DNA of 64,000 nucleotides from Xanthobacter sp. NM-59 (GTDB lineage: Bacteria; Pseudomonadota; Alphaproteobacteria; Rhizobiales; Xanthobacteraceae). Made by a program: the position numbers and the translations under genes. The notes beneath the pieces are model-generated. The model searched no databases. It had not been told where the DNA came from and saw only the letters and a program-made list of their open reading frames with translations. Of the stretch, positions 1-10,318 are shown piece after piece (position 1 is the first letter of the stretch; each line of letters begins with the position of its first letter). The stretch is taken from assembly GCF_021401125.1 (NCBI RefSeq), contig NZ_JACBFQ010000002.1, forward strand, positions 372,001-436,000, in the 5' to 3' direction.

Positions 1-774
1 GGCGGCGCCGCCGTGCTCAATCTCGACAATCCCCTGTTCGCCCGCCTGAAGGCATCCGCGCAGGCCAAGGGCGTCGCCCGCATCGTCACCTTCGGCGAGA
101 GCGAAGGCGCGAACGTGCGGCTGGAAACCGTCTCGCTGCAGCCGGCCTGCTCGGTGATGGTGGTGGACGTGATGGGCACGCGCATCACCCTCAAGGTGCC
201 CATGCCCGGCCGCCATGTGGTGCAGAACATGCTCGCCGTGCTGGCGGCGGCGAAGCTGCTGGGCGCGGACCTGGCGCTGGCCGCCATCGGCATTTCGCGC
301 CTTACTCCGCCGCCCGGGCGCGGCGTACCGATCCAGCTGGCGGTGAAGGGCGGCGCGGCCACCCTCATCGACGAGAGCTACAACGCCAACCCCGCCTCCA
401 TGCGCGCCGCCATCGACGTGCTCAGCCGCACCCCGGTGGGGCCGCGCGGCCGGCGCATCGCCGTGCTCGGCGACATGCTGGAGCTGGGCGACGGAGCCGC
501 CGCCATGCATGCGGGGCTGGCCCAGGCCCTCAAGGAGGGCCGCATCGACATCGTCTTCTGCTGCGGGCCGCTGATGCACGCGCTGTGGCAGGCCCTGCCG
601 CCCGAGCGCCGCGGCGGCTATGCCCAGCACGCCACCCATCTCGAACCCATGGTGGCCGCGGTGGTGCGCGCCGGGGACACGCTGATGGTGAAGGGCTCCA
701 ATGGCAGCCGCATGGGGCCGCTGGTGAAGCGCCTCTCCGAGCGTTTCCCCGCCAGCGAGGATGCGCTGCTCTAG
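1..774 (+). CDS. murF: UDP-N-acetylmuramoyl-tripeptide--D-alanyl-D-alanine ligase (MurF), 5' truncated by window edge
   Basis: This is the C-terminal part (about 257 residues) of MurF, the cytoplasmic ligase that adds D-Ala-D-Ala to UDP-MurNAc-tripeptide. The frame is open from base 1 (GGAAVLNLDNP), so the true start lies outside the window. The stretch DESYNANPASM near fragment residue 128 and the downstream GDMLELG are typical of the Mur ligase central and C-terminal domains. The stop is the TAG at 772-774. mraY follows on the same strand, the usual dcw order, but about 210 bases of repeat-rich spacer lie between them rather than the usual tight coupling. Confidence 0.95.
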   Translation, partial: GGAAVLNLDNPLFARLKASAQAKGVARIVTFGESEGANVRLETVSLQPACSVMVVDVMGTRITLKVPMPGRHVVQNMLAVLAAAKLLGADLALAAIGISRLTPPPGRGVPIQLAVKGGAATLIDESYNANPASMRAAIDVLSRTPVGPRGRRIAVLGDMLELGDGAAAMHAGLAQALKEGRIDIVFCCGPLMHALWQALPPERRGGYAQHATHLEPMVAAVVRAGDTLMVKGSNGSRMGPLVKRLSERFPASEDALL

Positions 775-779
775 ACTTT

Positions 780-978
780 TTCCCCGTTTCACAGAATCGG
801 GGAAATGCTCTAGCTTGTTGAGTTAACGCGTTTTCTTCACGCGAACCCGCATCCACCTCGCGCGAAAACGCTCAAGTACCACCCGTCTCATTGCCGGGCT
901 TTGCGTTCCGTCCAGGCTTTTTGATCTCACGCATTTTCTTCACGCGAACCGGTGTCCACTTCGCAGGAAATGCTTCGA
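780..978 (+). repeat. Two copies of a dispersed intergenic palindromic repeat
   Basis: Two related segments (about 802-874 and 921-978) share the core TTCTTCACGCGAACC followed by a TCCACxTCGC block and a GAAAxGCT end. A small hairpin (TTCCCCG at 780-786 with CGGGGAA at 798-804) precedes the first copy. The same core recurs at 36799-36904 and, on the opposite strand, at 19062-19214. Such intergenic repeats are common in Rhizobiales genomes. No coding signal is seen in this spacer. Confidence 0.7.
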
Positions 979-987
979 GGATGACCC

Positions 988-2073
988 ATGCTTCAGTGGC
1001 TCGCCGAACTCCATCAGTCGCTTCCCGCCGTCAACGTGTTCCGCTACATCACCTTCCGCACCGGCGGCTCGGTGGTGACGGCGCTCCTGTTCGTGTTCCT
1101 GTTCGGACCGTCCATGATTTCCACCCTGCGGCTGAAGCAGGGCAAGGGCCAGCCCATCCGCACGGACGGACCCCAGTCCCACCTGCTCACCAAGAAGGGC
1201 ACGCCGACCATGGGCGGGCTCATGATCCTGTCAGGCATCGTGGTGGCGACACTGCTGTGGTCCAACCTCGCCAACCCCTATGTGTGGGTGGTGCTGCTGG
1301 TGACGCTCGGCTTCGGCATGATCGGGTTCTATGACGACTACCTGAAGGTGACGAAGCAGACCCACAATGGTCTTTCCGGAAAGACGCGCCTCGCCATCGA
1401 AGCGGTCATTGCGGGTGTTGCGGTCATTCTCATCATGAATGTCGGCAAAGCGGGGCTTTCGACTTCAGTCTCTTTCCCCTTCTTCAAGGACCTGCTGCTG
1501 GACCTTGGCGTGTTCTTCGTGTTTTTCGGGGCTTTCGTCATCGTGGCCGCTGGCAACGCGGTGAACCTCACGGACGGGCTGGACGGGCTCGCCATCGTGC
1601 CGGTGATGATCGCCTCGGGCACGTTCGGTTTCATTGCCTATCTCTCGGGCAACGTGGTGTTCGCAGACTATCTGCAGATCCACTATGTGGCCGGCGTCGG
1701 CGAGCTGGCGGTCATCTGCGGCGCGGTGATGGGCGCGGGCCTGGGCTTCCTGTGGTTCAACGCGCCGCCGGCCCAGGTATTCATGGGCGATACCGGCTCG
1801 CTGGCCCTGGGCGGCCTGCTCGGCACCGTGGCGGTGGCCACCAAGCATGAAATCGTGCTCGCCGTGGTGGGCGGGCTGTTCGTGCTGGAAGCGGTTTCGG
1901 TGATCGTGCAGGTGGCGTCCTTTAAGCTCACCGGCAAGCGCGTGTTCAAGATGGCGCCCATCCACCACCATTTCGAGCAGCTCGGCTGGACCGAGCCGCA
2001 GGTGGTGATCCGCTTCTGGATCATCGCCGTAGTGCTGGCCCTCATCGGCCTCGCCACCCTGAAGCTGCGCTGA
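988..2073 (+). CDS. mraY: Phospho-N-acetylmuramoyl-pentapeptide-transferase (MraY)
   Basis: MraY transfers phospho-MurNAc-pentapeptide from UDP to undecaprenyl phosphate to make lipid I in the inner membrane. The 361-residue length is normal for the family. Many hydrophobic segments alternate with the conserved cytoplasmic loops: DDYLK near residue 115, [10 protein letters not shown] near 193, and the HHHFE block near 326. The ATG at 988 has a GAGG about 7 bases upstream, inside the end of the preceding repeat. It lies between murF and murD as in other dcw clusters, and a strong hairpin follows directly. Confidence 0.97.
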   Translation: MLQWLAELHQSLPAVNVFRYITFRTGGSVVTALLFVFLFGPSMISTLRLKQGKGQPIRTDGPQSHLLTKKGTPTMGGLMILSGIVVATLLWSNLANPYVWVVLLVTLGFGMIGFYDDYLKVTKQTHNGLSGKTRLAIEAVIAGVAVILIMNVGKAGLSTSVSFPFFKDLLLDLGVFFVFFGAFVIVAAGNAVNLTDGLDGLAIVPVMIASGTFGFIAYLSGNVVFADYLQIHYVAGVGELAVICGAVMGAGLGFLWFNAPPAQVFMGDTGSLALGGLLGTVAVATKHEIVLAVVGGLFVLEAVSVIVQVASFKLTGKRVFKMAPIHHHFEQLGWTEPQVVIRFWIIAVVLALIGLATLKLR

Positions 2074-2095
2074 ACGCGCCCTTCCCGAAAACGAA

Positions 2096-2127
2096 AAAGG
2101 CCCGGTGGAGCGATCCACCGGGCCTTT
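2096..2127. terminator. Strong bidirectional terminator after mraY
   Basis: A perfect 14-bp stem (AAAGGCCCGGTGGA / TCCACCGGGCCTTT) with a GCGA loop ends in a T-run on the plus strand and has an A-run on its other side. It therefore can stop mraY transcripts on plus and the DUF2892 gene on minus, and it separates mraY from murD. Confidence 0.9.
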
Positions 2128-2146
2128 GTCTTGATGGGGCCGCGAC

Positions 2147-2365
2147 CTACTTGTCGCAGGTCTTGATGCCGACCAGCACATAAGCCGGGCAGAAGCGGAA
2201 GACAGCCGTGAGCAGCATCACGAGGCCCACCGCCCCAATCAGCCACGCCCAGCCGCCCAGCCCCGCGAGGGCCGGAACGGAACCGCCCACGAACGGCACC
2301 AGCAGCAAAACGATACCCACGACAAACCGCAGCACGCGGTCAATCCCACCCACATTCGGCGTCAT
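2147..2365 (-). CDS. Small DUF2892 (YgaP-like) membrane protein
   Basis: This 72-residue protein starts MTPNVGGIDRVLRFVVG and has two hydrophobic segments (about residues 9-28 and 34-55), then FRFCPAYVLVGIKTC. The N-terminal NxGxxDRxxR pattern and the C-terminal CP...G..TC cysteines are typical of DUF2892/YgaP membrane domains, a family of unclear role often found next to rhodanese or sulfide genes. Here it sits alone on the opposite strand between mraY and murD, so it interrupts the cell-wall cluster. Confidence 0.85.
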   Translation of the reverse strand: MTPNVGGIDRVLRFVVGIVLLLVPFVGGSVPALAGLGGWAWLIGAVGLVMLLTAVFRFCPAYVLVGIKTCDK

Positions 2366-2566
2366 CTCAGCCTCCTGATCTCAATTCTACATTCAATGTT
2401 TTTAATGTAGCTCGCTGTCAATGCCTCTTTTCCCGAAGGTCACTTCGTCGCGGCGGCCGGCTTCCCGCACAACGAACAGCGCTTCCCTCGCGGCGCCGCC
2501 GGGATTAGACGAGAGCACGACCGGCCAGCCGGCTCCTGATTGCGCCAGATCGAGAATTTGCCAGCC

Positions 2567-4138
2567 ATGACTCCCGTCACCGTCTTCAAGGATCAGACCG
2601 TCGCCCTTTTCGGGCTCGGCGGCTCCGGGCTCGCCACCGCACAAGCGCTCCAGGCGGGGGGCGCCCATGTGGTCGCCTATGATGACGCGGAGCCCCAGCG
2701 CCGCAAGGCCGGCGAAGCAGGCATCACGGTCCAGGACCTGCACGACATCGACTGGACGGTGGTCCAGGCCCTCGTCCTTTCGCCGGGCGTGCCGCTCACC
2801 CACCCCCAGCCCCATTGGTCGGTGGACCTGGCGCGGGCAGCCGGGGCCGAGGTGATCGGCGACATCGAGCTGTTCTGCCGCGAGCGGCAGGCGACCGCCC
2901 GGCGATCGCCCTTCATCGCCATCACCGGCACCAATGGAAAGTCCACCACCACCGCCCTCATCACCCACATCCTGAGGGTGGCCGGGCGCGACGTGCAGAT
3001 GGGCGGCAATATCGGCACCGCCATCCTCTCCCTCGCCCCGCCCAAGAGCGGGCGGGTGCATGTGGTGGAGTGCTCTTCCTACCAGATCGACCTTGCCCCC
3101 TCCATCGACCCCTCGGTGGCGGTGATGCTGAACATCACTCCTGATCATCTTGATCGCCATGGCAGCATCGAGAATTACGCGGCGGTGAAGGAGCGCCTCA
3201 TCACCGGGGTCGAGGGTGGCGGCGCCGCCATCATCGGTGTCGACGACGACTTTTCCGCCGCCATGGCAGACCGCGCCGAGCGCGCGGGCAAGTATGTGGT
3301 GCGCCTATCCATGCGCCGGCCCTTGGCCGACGGCATCTGGCGCGAGGGTGAGACACTGGTGGTGTCCGAGGGCGGGGCCGAGCGGTTCCGCCTGAATCTC
3401 GGCGGCATCGGCTCCCTGCGCGGCGTTCACAATGCGCAGAATGCGGCCGCCGCCTATGCGGCCGCCCGCGCCGTGGGCGTGGCGCCGGAAATCATCGCCG
3501 TGGCCATGAAGCGCTTTCCCGGCCTCGCCCATCGCATGGAGCAGGTGGGCACGAAGGGAAACGTGCTGTTCGTCAATGACAGCAAGGCCACCAATGCCGA
3601 TGCCACCGAGCGGGCGCTGGTGAGCTTCCAGGATATTTTCTGGATCGCCGGCGGCAAGCCCAAGACCGGCGGCATCACGCCCCTCGCCCCCCATTTCGGG
3701 CGCGTCGCCAAGGCCTACCTCATCGGCGAGGCGGCGGAAGCGTTCGGCGAGACCCTCGGGCCGGCGGTGGCGCATGAGATCGTCGGCACCCTCGACAAGG
3801 CGGTGGCCGCCGCCACGCGGGACGCGGAAGCCTCCGGGCTGGAACATCCGGTGGTGCTGCTTTCGCCGGCCTGCGCGAGCTTCGACCAGTTTCCCAATTT
3901 CGAGGTGCGGGGCGATGCCTTCTGCGATCTCGTGAAGGATATTTCCGGGGTGGAGCTGCTTCCGCGTGCCACCCCACCCGTCGCCCAGCAGGAGCCTCCC
4001 CGCTCCGGCCATCCGGGAATGCCGCCCCACGGCATGCCGAAAGGCATTGGGCATCCGGGAATGGGGCATCCGGGTGGTCACCCCGGTGCAGGCCATCCCG
4101 GCGGCACGCCTCACAAGGGCCCCGCCGGCACCCCCTGA
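2567..4138 (+). CDS. murD: UDP-N-acetylmuramoylalanine--D-glutamate ligase (MurD) with His/Gly/Pro-rich tail
   Basis: MurD adds D-glutamate to UDP-MurNAc-L-Ala in the cytoplasm. The N-terminal Rossmann-like region (ALFGLGGSG, near residue 10) is followed by the ATP-binding GTNGKST near 121, then the Mur central domain ([10 protein letters not shown]) and the C-terminal domain ([24 protein letters not shown]). I chose the ATG at 2567 because the protein then begins just ahead of the nucleotide fold; an upstream in-frame TTG at 2540 is the alternative. The enzyme ends near residue 470. About 45 further residues are almost only H, P, G and M ([11 protein letters not shown] and similar), which is not part of the normal MurD fold. 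No ftsW follows. Confidence 0.95.
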   Translation: MTPVTVFKDQTVALFGLGGSGLATAQALQAGGAHVVAYDDAEPQRRKAGEAGITVQDLHDIDWTVVQALVLSPGVPLTHPQPHWSVDLARAAGAEVIGDIELFCRERQATARRSPFIAITGTNGKSTTTALITHILRVAGRDVQMGGNIGTAILSLAPPKSGRVHVVECSSYQIDLAPSIDPSVAVMLNITPDHLDRHGSIENYAAVKERLITGVEGGGAAIIGVDDDFSAAMADRAERAGKYVVRLSMRRPLADGIWREGETLVVSEGGAERFRLNLGGIGSLRGVHNAQNAAAAYAAARAVGVAPEIIAVAMKRFPGLAHRMEQVGTKGNVLFVNDSKATNADATERALVSFQDIFWIAGGKPKTGGITPLAPHFGRVAKAYLIGEAAEAFGETLGPAVAHEIVGTLDKAVAAATRDAEASGLEHPVVLLSPACASFDQFPNFEVRGDAFCDLVKDISGVELLPRATPPVAQQEPPRSGHPGMPPHGMPKGIGHPGMGHPGGHPGAGHPGGTPHKGPAGTP

Positions 4139-4185
4139 TCCGTCAGGAAACCCGCCGCCAAGAGGCCGCTCTCAAGGGCCGCCGA

Positions 4186-4869
4186 TCAGCGCGGCAAGGT
4201 CCCGTTCAGGAACAGCCGCACGCAGCGCCGGATACGGGTTCGGCGCGCGGCGGCGTCCGGCTTCTGGGGCTCACCATCGGCCTTGGGCAAATCGGCGCCG
4301 AACATCATGTCCATGAGGATGCGGGCGGTAGCCGTGGCGTCCTCCACCACCAGGCGCCCGGCTGCGGCCTGCGCCGCAAGCCAGGCGGCCAGCTCCGCCC
4401 GCGAGGGATCGGCGCCCGCATGCTCCAGAATCTGGTGCAGCTCGGGGAAAAGCGGCCCCTCCACCAGCACCAGCCGCAGCAGCGCGCGGCGCGCGTGGTC
4501 CTCCTGCTCGGTGAGATCCACGCGGAAGATGGCTTCCAGCGCCGCGTCGAGGGGCAGGTGCGCGTAGTCACCCGGCAGCGCCAGCATGCTTTGCCGGTGC
4601 GCGTCCACCACCGCGGCGAACAGGTCTGCCTTGCCGGGAAAGAAACGGTAGAGGGTGCGCTTCGACATGCGGCATTCCGCCGCCACCGCGTCCATGGTGG
4701 TTCCGCCATAGCCCGTGTGCAGAAACAGGCGGTAGGCGCCGGCCACAAGGGCGGCACGCTGCGCGGCATCGCTCGCCGCCTTCGGCCGCCCGGGTCCCCG
4801 CCGCCCGGCGGGCGAGCTGGAAACGTTCTGAACGGCACCAGGCACCTTGACAGGCTTGGCCGGACGCAT
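4186..4869 (-). CDS. TetR/AcrR-family transcriptional regulator
   Basis: This 227-residue protein has a basic, proline-rich N-terminus (RRGPGRPKAASDA) leading into a TetR helix-turn-helix (TTMDAVAAECRMSKRTLYRFF, about residues 57-77) and an all-helical C-terminal ligand domain. It is transcribed divergently from the outer-membrane factor/macA/macB operon, so it most likely represses that exporter. A perfect palindrome lies in the shared upstream region at 4893-4904. The ligand is unknown. Confidence 0.9.
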   Translation of the reverse strand: MRPAKPVKVPGAVQNVSSSPAGRRGPGRPKAASDAAQRAALVAGAYRLFLHTGYGGTTMDAVAAECRMSKRTLYRFFPGKADLFAAVVDAHRQSMLALPGDYAHLPLDAALEAIFRVDLTEQEDHARRALLRLVLVEGPLFPELHQILEHAGADPSRAELAAWLAAQAAAGRLVVEDATATARILMDMMFGADLPKADGEPQKPDAAARRTRIRRCVRLFLNGTLPR

Positions 4870-4892
4870 TCACCTCCCCCCGAGATTGACAG

Positions 4893-4904
4893 CGGCACGT
4901 GCCG
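4893..4904. promoter_or_regulatory. Candidate TetR operator: 12-bp perfect palindrome
   Basis: CGGCACGTGCCG is a perfect palindrome about 24 bases upstream of the tetR start. A TTGACA at 4886-4891 lies immediately to its left, so it could overlap a plus-strand promoter for the exporter operon; the corresponding -10 is weak. Assignment to this regulator is inference. Confidence 0.4.
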
Positions 4905-5210
4905 ACAATATGGGTAATTTAAAGTTTCCTAAATCGAGTCTCCAGTGATTTGTCCTTGCCTCCTTGGTCACGGCCTGAGGGCGGAGGTTTTGGTCGAAGG
5001 TTACCCGCACTGTCAGCGCACGCTTCGGATGCCACCGGCCTCCGGCGGAGACCGTAATGTCGTGCCTGCCCCGAGGGTGAGAGCCGCGTGACTCAGTTTA
5101 CCCCCATTGCTTCCGGTGCTCGCCGTACCGCCCGACGCCCCCCGCTCGCGTCCGCGCCGCGGTGCGACGGCGAGCCTGAACGGCTTTGCGCACGGGGAAC
5201 ACCACCGCGC

Positions 5211-6704
5211 GTGACGCGCGCGCGTCCGCTCCATGCGCTCGCCCGCGGCACACTCCTGTGCCTGCTTCTGGCCGGCTGCTCGGTGGGGCCGGACTATGCC
5301 ACGCCCTCCTTCGACCTGCCCGCGCGCTGGCAGGACCAGAGCGGCATGAAGAAGGAGCCTGCCGCGCCCCAGCTCGCCCATTGGTGGGAGCGGATGAAGG
5401 ACCCGACCCTCAACGCCCTGATCGACACCGCGGTCGCCGGCAACCTGGACGTGGCCACCGCGAAGGCGAAGATCCGCGAGGCGCGCGCCACCTATCGCCA
5501 GCAGGTGGGCGGCCTGTTCCCCCAGGTGGACTTTTCCGCCTCCGCCACGCGGGGGCAGAACGGCTCGCGCGTGGGCAGCGGCGGCGACATCACCGTGGGC
5601 GGCCTCTATACGGACTATCAGGCTGGCTTCGACGCCTCCTGGGAGCTGGACCTGTTCGGCGCCAACCGGCGCGGCGTGGAAGCCGCGGGCTTTGCCGCCC
5701 AGTCGGCGGAGGACGACCTGCGTGGCACGCTGCTGACCTTGGTGGGCGACATCTCCTCCAATTATGTGGCCGTGCGGGGCTATCAGGCCCGCATCGCGCT
5801 GGCGCAGCGCACCGCCGCCTCCCAGCGCGAGACGGCCGCGCTCACCCGCACCAAGCTTGAGGCGGGCGCGGTTTCCGCCGTGGACCTGTCCAACGCCACC
5901 GGCCTTGCCGCCTCCACCGAGGCCAATATTCCCGAGCTGAAATCGCAGCTGGCCCAGAGCATTCATCGCCTGAGCGTGCTCACCGGGCAGCCGCCGTCCG
6001 CCCTGGCGGCGCAGCTCAATCGTGGCGGCCCCATTCCCAGCCCGCGCAACCGGGTGTCGAAGGGCGTGCCCGCAGACGTGCTGCGCAACCGGCCGGACGT
6101 GCGCCAGGCTGAACGCACCCTGGCCCAGTCCACCGCCCTCATCGGCCAGGCAGAAGCGGCGCGCTATCCGGCCATCAGCCTGACCGGCAACATCAATACC
6201 GACGGCACCAAGGTGGGCGATCTGGTGCGGGGCTCGGCCATCAGCTGGTCCTATGGACCCACCTTGAGCATTCCCGTCTTCACCGGCGGCCAGCTCAAGG
6301 CCGCCGTGGAGGTGGCCGAGGCGCAGCGCGACCAGAACTTCCTGGCCTACCACGCCGCCATTCTCACCGCGCTTGAGGATGTGGAGAATGCCAGCGTCGC
6401 CCTGAACCAGGAGCGGGTGAAGGCCGGCAAGCTCTCCGAGTCCGCCTCCTCCTACCGGGAGGCGGCGCGGCTCGCCCGCTCGCTCTACCAGAACGGCTCC
6501 ACCAGCTTCCTGGAGGTGCTGGACGCCGAGCGCTCGCTCTATTCGGCGGAGGATTCCCTGCTGGTGAGCCGGGTGGCCATCGCCACCGACTATGTCGCCC
6601 TCAACAAAGCCCTGGGTGGCGGCTGGGATGGCACCATGGACGTGACCACCCCCGCCGTGGTGGACACCAATACCGGCCCGCATTTCTCCCAGATTCAACA
6701 ATGA
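5211..6704 (+). CDS. Outer-membrane efflux lipoprotein, NodT/OprM type (TolC-like)
   Basis: This is the outer-membrane channel of a tripartite exporter. From the GTG at 5211 the protein (497 residues) begins with a basic n-region, a hydrophobic stretch and the lipobox LLAGC followed by SVGPDY, the classic start of RND-type outer-membrane lipoproteins. Two OEP repeats follow (one up to about residue 250, the second ending with SLYQNGSTSFLEVLDAERSLYSAE). An upstream in-frame GTG at 5088 would add 41 Arg-rich residues before the signal peptide and is less likely. macA begins 90 bases downstream. The three genes form one operon. Confidence 0.9.
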   Translation: MTRARPLHALARGTLLCLLLAGCSVGPDYATPSFDLPARWQDQSGMKKEPAAPQLAHWWERMKDPTLNALIDTAVAGNLDVATAKAKIREARATYRQQVGGLFPQVDFSASATRGQNGSRVGSGGDITVGGLYTDYQAGFDASWELDLFGANRRGVEAAGFAAQSAEDDLRGTLLTLVGDISSNYVAVRGYQARIALAQRTAASQRETAALTRTKLEAGAVSAVDLSNATGLAASTEANIPELKSQLAQSIHRLSVLTGQPPSALAAQLNRGGPIPSPRNRVSKGVPADVLRNRPDVRQAERTLAQSTALIGQAEAARYPAISLTGNINTDGTKVGDLVRGSAISWSYGPTLSIPVFTGGQLKAAVEVAEAQRDQNFLAYHAAILTALEDVENASVALNQERVKAGKLSESASSYREAARLARSLYQNGSTSFLEVLDAERSLYSAEDSLLVSRVAIATDYVALNKALGGGWDGTMDVTTPAVVDTNTGPHFSQIQQ

Positions 6705-6794
6705 GACGCCCGTGCCTTCCTCTCTGATGCCGCGCGCGGCCGCACCCTCCAGGCCCCTCCCCTCGCCCCTCCCCTCCTGCCCCGGGAGGCGCCC

Positions 6795-8051
6795 ATGAGC
6801 CCCGCGCAGCTCAACGGGGCCCGTTCCGGGCGGCGGCGGATCATCGTCATCGGCGCGCTGGTCATAGCCGCGATCATCGGCTTACTGCTCATCAAGGATT
6901 CCCTGTTCGCGCCCGAGCCGGTGAAGATGATGACGGCCCGTGTCACCCGCGGCACGGTCGAGGAAACCGTGCTCGCCACCGGCACCCTGAAGCCGGCGAA
7001 GCTGGTGGCGGTGGGCGCGCAGGTTTCCGGCCGCATCACAGCCATCAAGGTGACGCTGGGCGAAACCATCCGCCAGGGTGACCTGGTGGCCGAAATCGAC
7101 TCGGTCACCCAGCAGAACGCCCTGCGCACGGCGGAAGCCTCCCTGGCCGCCGTGCACGCCCAGAAGGCCGAAAAGGAGGCGAGCCTCGTGCTTGCCCAGC
7201 AGACCCTGGCGCGCCAGAAGAAGCTGGTGGCGCAGACCGCCGTTTCCCAGGCCGATTTCGAGAGCGCCGAGGCGGAGGTGGCCACCACCCGGGCCCAGAT
7301 CGCGGCGCTTGAGGCCCAGATTGCAGAGGCCGAGGTGGCGGTGGACAATGCCCGCGTCAATCTGGGCTACACCCGCATCACCGCCCCCATGGACGGCACC
7401 GTGCTCTACATCGTCAGCCAGGAAGGCCAGACGGTGAACGCCGCCCAGACCGCGCCCACCATCATCATCCTGGGCGACCTCCAGACCATGATGGTGCGCG
7501 CCGAGATTTCCGAGGCCGACGTGGTGAATGTGAAGGCCGGGCAGAAGCTTTATTTCAACATTATCGGCGAGCCCGACCGGCGCTATGAGGCGACGCTCGA
7601 ATTCATCGAGCCGGCGCCGGAATCCATCACCAGCGACAGCGCGGTTTCGACATCCTCCACATCCAGCACCAGCAAGTCCTCATCATCATCCAGCTCGTCA
7701 TCCACCGCCATCTACTATAACGGCATCTTCTACGTGCCGAACCCGGAGGGGCGGCTGCGCACCTACATGACGGCGGAGGTGCACATCATCCTTGGCCGTG
7801 CAGCCGACGTTCTTACCGTCCCGTCCATCGCCCTCGGCCCGCGCCAGCGCGATGGCAGCCACACGGTGCAGGTGCTGGAAGCCGACGGCCAGGTGACCAG
7901 CCGCGCCGTCGAGGTGGGGCTGAACAACAAGACCCGGGCAGAGATCAAGAGCGGCCTCAAGGAGGGCGAGACCGTGGTCACCGGCCAGCTCTCCGGCACC
8001 GGCGCCCCCAATGCCACGCGGCGGATGCCCCCGCCCCCCATGGGCCTGTGA
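6795..8051 (+). CDS. macA: MacA-like periplasmic adaptor (membrane fusion protein)
   Basis: This 418-residue adaptor has one N-terminal membrane anchor (about residues 14-34), a lipoyl/barrel-sandwich half ([16 protein letters not shown] region), a long helical hairpin rich in A, E and Q (about 110-180), and a second lipoyl half ([14 protein letters not shown]). A serine-dominated insert (about 283-304) precedes [23 protein letters not shown]; it is an unusual low-complexity loop inside the beta-barrel domain. It connects MacB to the outer-membrane channel encoded upstream. The stop overlaps the region just before macB, so translation is coupled. Confidence 0.92.
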   Translation: MSPAQLNGARSGRRRIIVIGALVIAAIIGLLLIKDSLFAPEPVKMMTARVTRGTVEETVLATGTLKPAKLVAVGAQVSGRITAIKVTLGETIRQGDLVAEIDSVTQQNALRTAEASLAAVHAQKAEKEASLVLAQQTLARQKKLVAQTAVSQADFESAEAEVATTRAQIAALEAQIAEAEVAVDNARVNLGYTRITAPMDGTVLYIVSQEGQTVNAAQTAPTIIILGDLQTMMVRAEISEADVVNVKAGQKLYFNIIGEPDRRYEATLEFIEPAPESITSDSAVSTSSTSSTSKSSSSSSSSSTAIYYNGIFYVPNPEGRLRTYMTAEVHIILGRAADVLTVPSIALGPRQRDGSHTVQVLEADGQVTSRAVEVGLNNKTRAEIKSGLKEGETVVTGQLSGTGAPNATRRMPPPPMGL

Positions 8052-8065
8052 CGGGGGGTGCGCGC

Positions 8066-10039
8066 ATGGGCACACCGCTGATCGAACTCAACAAGCTGCG
8101 GCGGGAATATCCCGCCGGCGAGGGCGTGCTCACCGTCCTCAAGGACATCGACCTCACCATCGAGGAAGGGGAGATGGTGGCCATTGTCGGCGCCTCCGGG
8201 TCCGGCAAGTCCACCCTCATGAACATCCTGGGCTGCCTCTCGCGCGCCACCTCCGGCAGCTACCGCATCGCCGGGCGCGAGACCGCGGACCTTGATCCCG
8301 ACGAGCTGGCGGCCCTGCGGCGCGAGCATTTCGGGTTCATCTTCCAGCGCTATCACCTGCTGGGCGAACTGACGGCGCTGGGCAATGTGGAGATCCCCGC
8401 CATCTATGCCGGCTGGGCGCCCGGGGCGCGGCGCGCGCGGGCGCTGGAGCTGCTGGGCCGCCTGGGCATGGGCGAGCGTACCGGCCACCGGCCCGGCCAG
8501 CTTTCCGGCGGCCAGCAGCAGCGCGTGTCCATCGCCCGCGCACTCATGAACGGCGCCAAGCTGATCCTGGCGGACGAGCCCACCGGCGCCCTCGACAAGG
8601 CCTCCGGCGAGGAGGTGCTGCGCATCCTCGACGAGTTGCACGCCGAGGGGAAGACCATCGTCATCGTCACCCACGACATGAACGTGGCGGAGCGGGCGGA
8701 GCGCATCATCGAGTTTTCCGACGGCGCCATCATCTCCGACCGGCGCACCGGCAAGCGGACCCAGCCCGCCGCCGCCCCGCCCGACCCCACCGAGGGCGCG
8801 GCCTTGGACGCCGCCGCCACCCGCTCCTGGCAGGCGCTGGCGATGCGCTTCCAGGAGGCGTTCCGCATGGCCCTGCTGGCCATGAACGCGCACCGCCTGC
8901 GCACATTTCTCACCATGCTGGGCATCATCATCGGCATCGCCTCGGTGGTGTGCGTGGTGGCGCTGGGCGAAGGATCGCGGCGCAAGGTTCTGGCCAATAT
9001 TTCCTCGCTGGGCACGAATACGCTGGAGATTTTCCCCGGCAAAACCTTCGGCGACGTCAGATCCGGCAAGATCACGACATTGGTGGTGGGCGACGCCCGC
9101 GCGCTTGCTGAGCAGCCCTATGTGGCGGCGGTGACACCCACCGTCTCCACGTCAAAGACGGTGCGGTTCGGCCCTACGGAAGCAACCGCCCTGGTGAACG
9201 GCGTCGGCGCCCAGTATTTCGAGGCGCGCGGAACCAAGCTGGCCCAGGGCCGCTTCTTCGACGCCGCCGCCGTGCGCAGCTACGCGCAGGATGCGGTGAT
9301 CGACGAGAACACGCGCAAGACCCTGTTTGCCGATTATTCCGGCGATCCCATCGGCGAGGTGATTTTGGTAGGGGACGTGCCCTGCCGCGTCATTGGCATC
9401 ACCGAGCAGCAGCAGGGCGGCTTCGGCTCCAGCCAGAACCTGTCCATCTATTTGCCCTACACCACGGTGCAGGCCCGCATTCTCGGCACCACGGCGCTGC
9501 GCTCCATCACCGTGCGGGTGAATGACGATACCGACACCGCCTTGGCCGAAACGGCGGTGACCGATTTCCTCACCAAACGCCATGGCAAGCAGGATTTCTT
9601 CATCCTCAACACCGACGACATCCGCAAGACCATCACTTCCACCACAGAGACGCTGACCCTGCTCATCGCCGCCATCGCCCTCATCTCGCTGCTGGTGGGC
9701 GGCATTGGGGTGATGAACATCATGCTGGTGTCCGTGTCCGAGCGGGTGGCCGAGATCGGCGTGCGCATGGCGGTGGGCGCGCGGCAATCCGACATTCTCC
9801 AGCAATTCCTCATCGAAGCGGTGCTGGTCTGCCTCATCGGCGGCGTCGCGGGCATCGGGTTGGCGCTGGGCTTCGGCGTGCTGTTCGCCTATGCGGGCTC
9901 GAACTTCACGCTGGTCTATTCGCCGGCATCCATCGTGGTGGCGTTCGTGTCGTCGAGCCTCATCGGCGGCATTTTCGGCTTCCTGCCCGCCCGCAGTGCC
10001 TCCATGCTCGACCCGGTGGAAGCCCTGTCGCGGGATTGA
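8066..10039 (+). CDS. macB: MacB-like ABC exporter, ATPase-permease fusion
   Basis: The N-terminal ATPase carries Walker A (GASGSGKST, near residue 45), the signature LSGGQQQR (near 145) and Walker B ([12 protein letters not shown]). A transmembrane helix near 285 leads into a periplasmic MacB domain, and three more helices form the C-terminal FtsX permease (from about 530, [18 protein letters not shown]). At 657 residues it has family length. The ATG at 8066 has a G-rich ribosome site about 7 bases upstream; an upstream GTG at 8048 overlaps the macA stop. Its last 285 bases are repeated at 11889-12173. MacAB-TolC systems export macrolides, peptides or small proteins; the gene directly downstream may be a substrate, which is inference. 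Confidence 0.93.
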   Translation: MGTPLIELNKLRREYPAGEGVLTVLKDIDLTIEEGEMVAIVGASGSGKSTLMNILGCLSRATSGSYRIAGRETADLDPDELAALRREHFGFIFQRYHLLGELTALGNVEIPAIYAGWAPGARRARALELLGRLGMGERTGHRPGQLSGGQQQRVSIARALMNGAKLILADEPTGALDKASGEEVLRILDELHAEGKTIVIVTHDMNVAERAERIIEFSDGAIISDRRTGKRTQPAAAPPDPTEGAALDAAATRSWQALAMRFQEAFRMALLAMNAHRLRTFLTMLGIIIGIASVVCVVALGEGSRRKVLANISSLGTNTLEIFPGKTFGDVRSGKITTLVVGDARALAEQPYVAAVTPTVSTSKTVRFGPTEATALVNGVGAQYFEARGTKLAQGRFFDAAAVRSYAQDAVIDENTRKTLFADYSGDPIGEVILVGDVPCRVIGITEQQQGGFGSSQNLSIYLPYTTVQARILGTTALRSITVRVNDDTDTALAETAVTDFLTKRHGKQDFFILNTDDIRKTITSTTETLTLLIAAIALISLLVGGIGVMNIMLVSVSERVAEIGVRMAVGARQSDILQQFLIEAVLVCLIGGVAGIGLALGFGVLFAYAGSNFTLVYSPASIVVAFVSSSLIGGIFGFLPARSASMLDPVEALSRD

Positions 10040-10318
10040 GTGGCAGTCGGCGCCCTTCGCCCGCCGCCGGCGTTACAGCGGGGGCGGGAGGTGGCACTCC
10101 GGGAAAAGCGGGCCTCGCAGCGACCGTGACATCACGGGCGTACAGCCCGGGCACACTTTTTCCGAGCACAACCCATGGTCACACAGCAGGCACCATGGTA
10201 ATCTTCCTCTCGGTCAGCACGAGCCGGCCGCCGCCCTGCGTCGACATGAGGTCGCCGCCTCTTCCCGGGCCTGCGCGCACATGAGGTGCCCGCGGCTCCC
10301 GCCTCGCAGGAGGGGCAC

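Noticed and set aside
5013..6701. Long minus-strand frame opposite the outer-membrane efflux gene
   Set aside because: It shadows a well-conserved gene and has biased G/H/R-rich composition typical of antisense high-GC frames.
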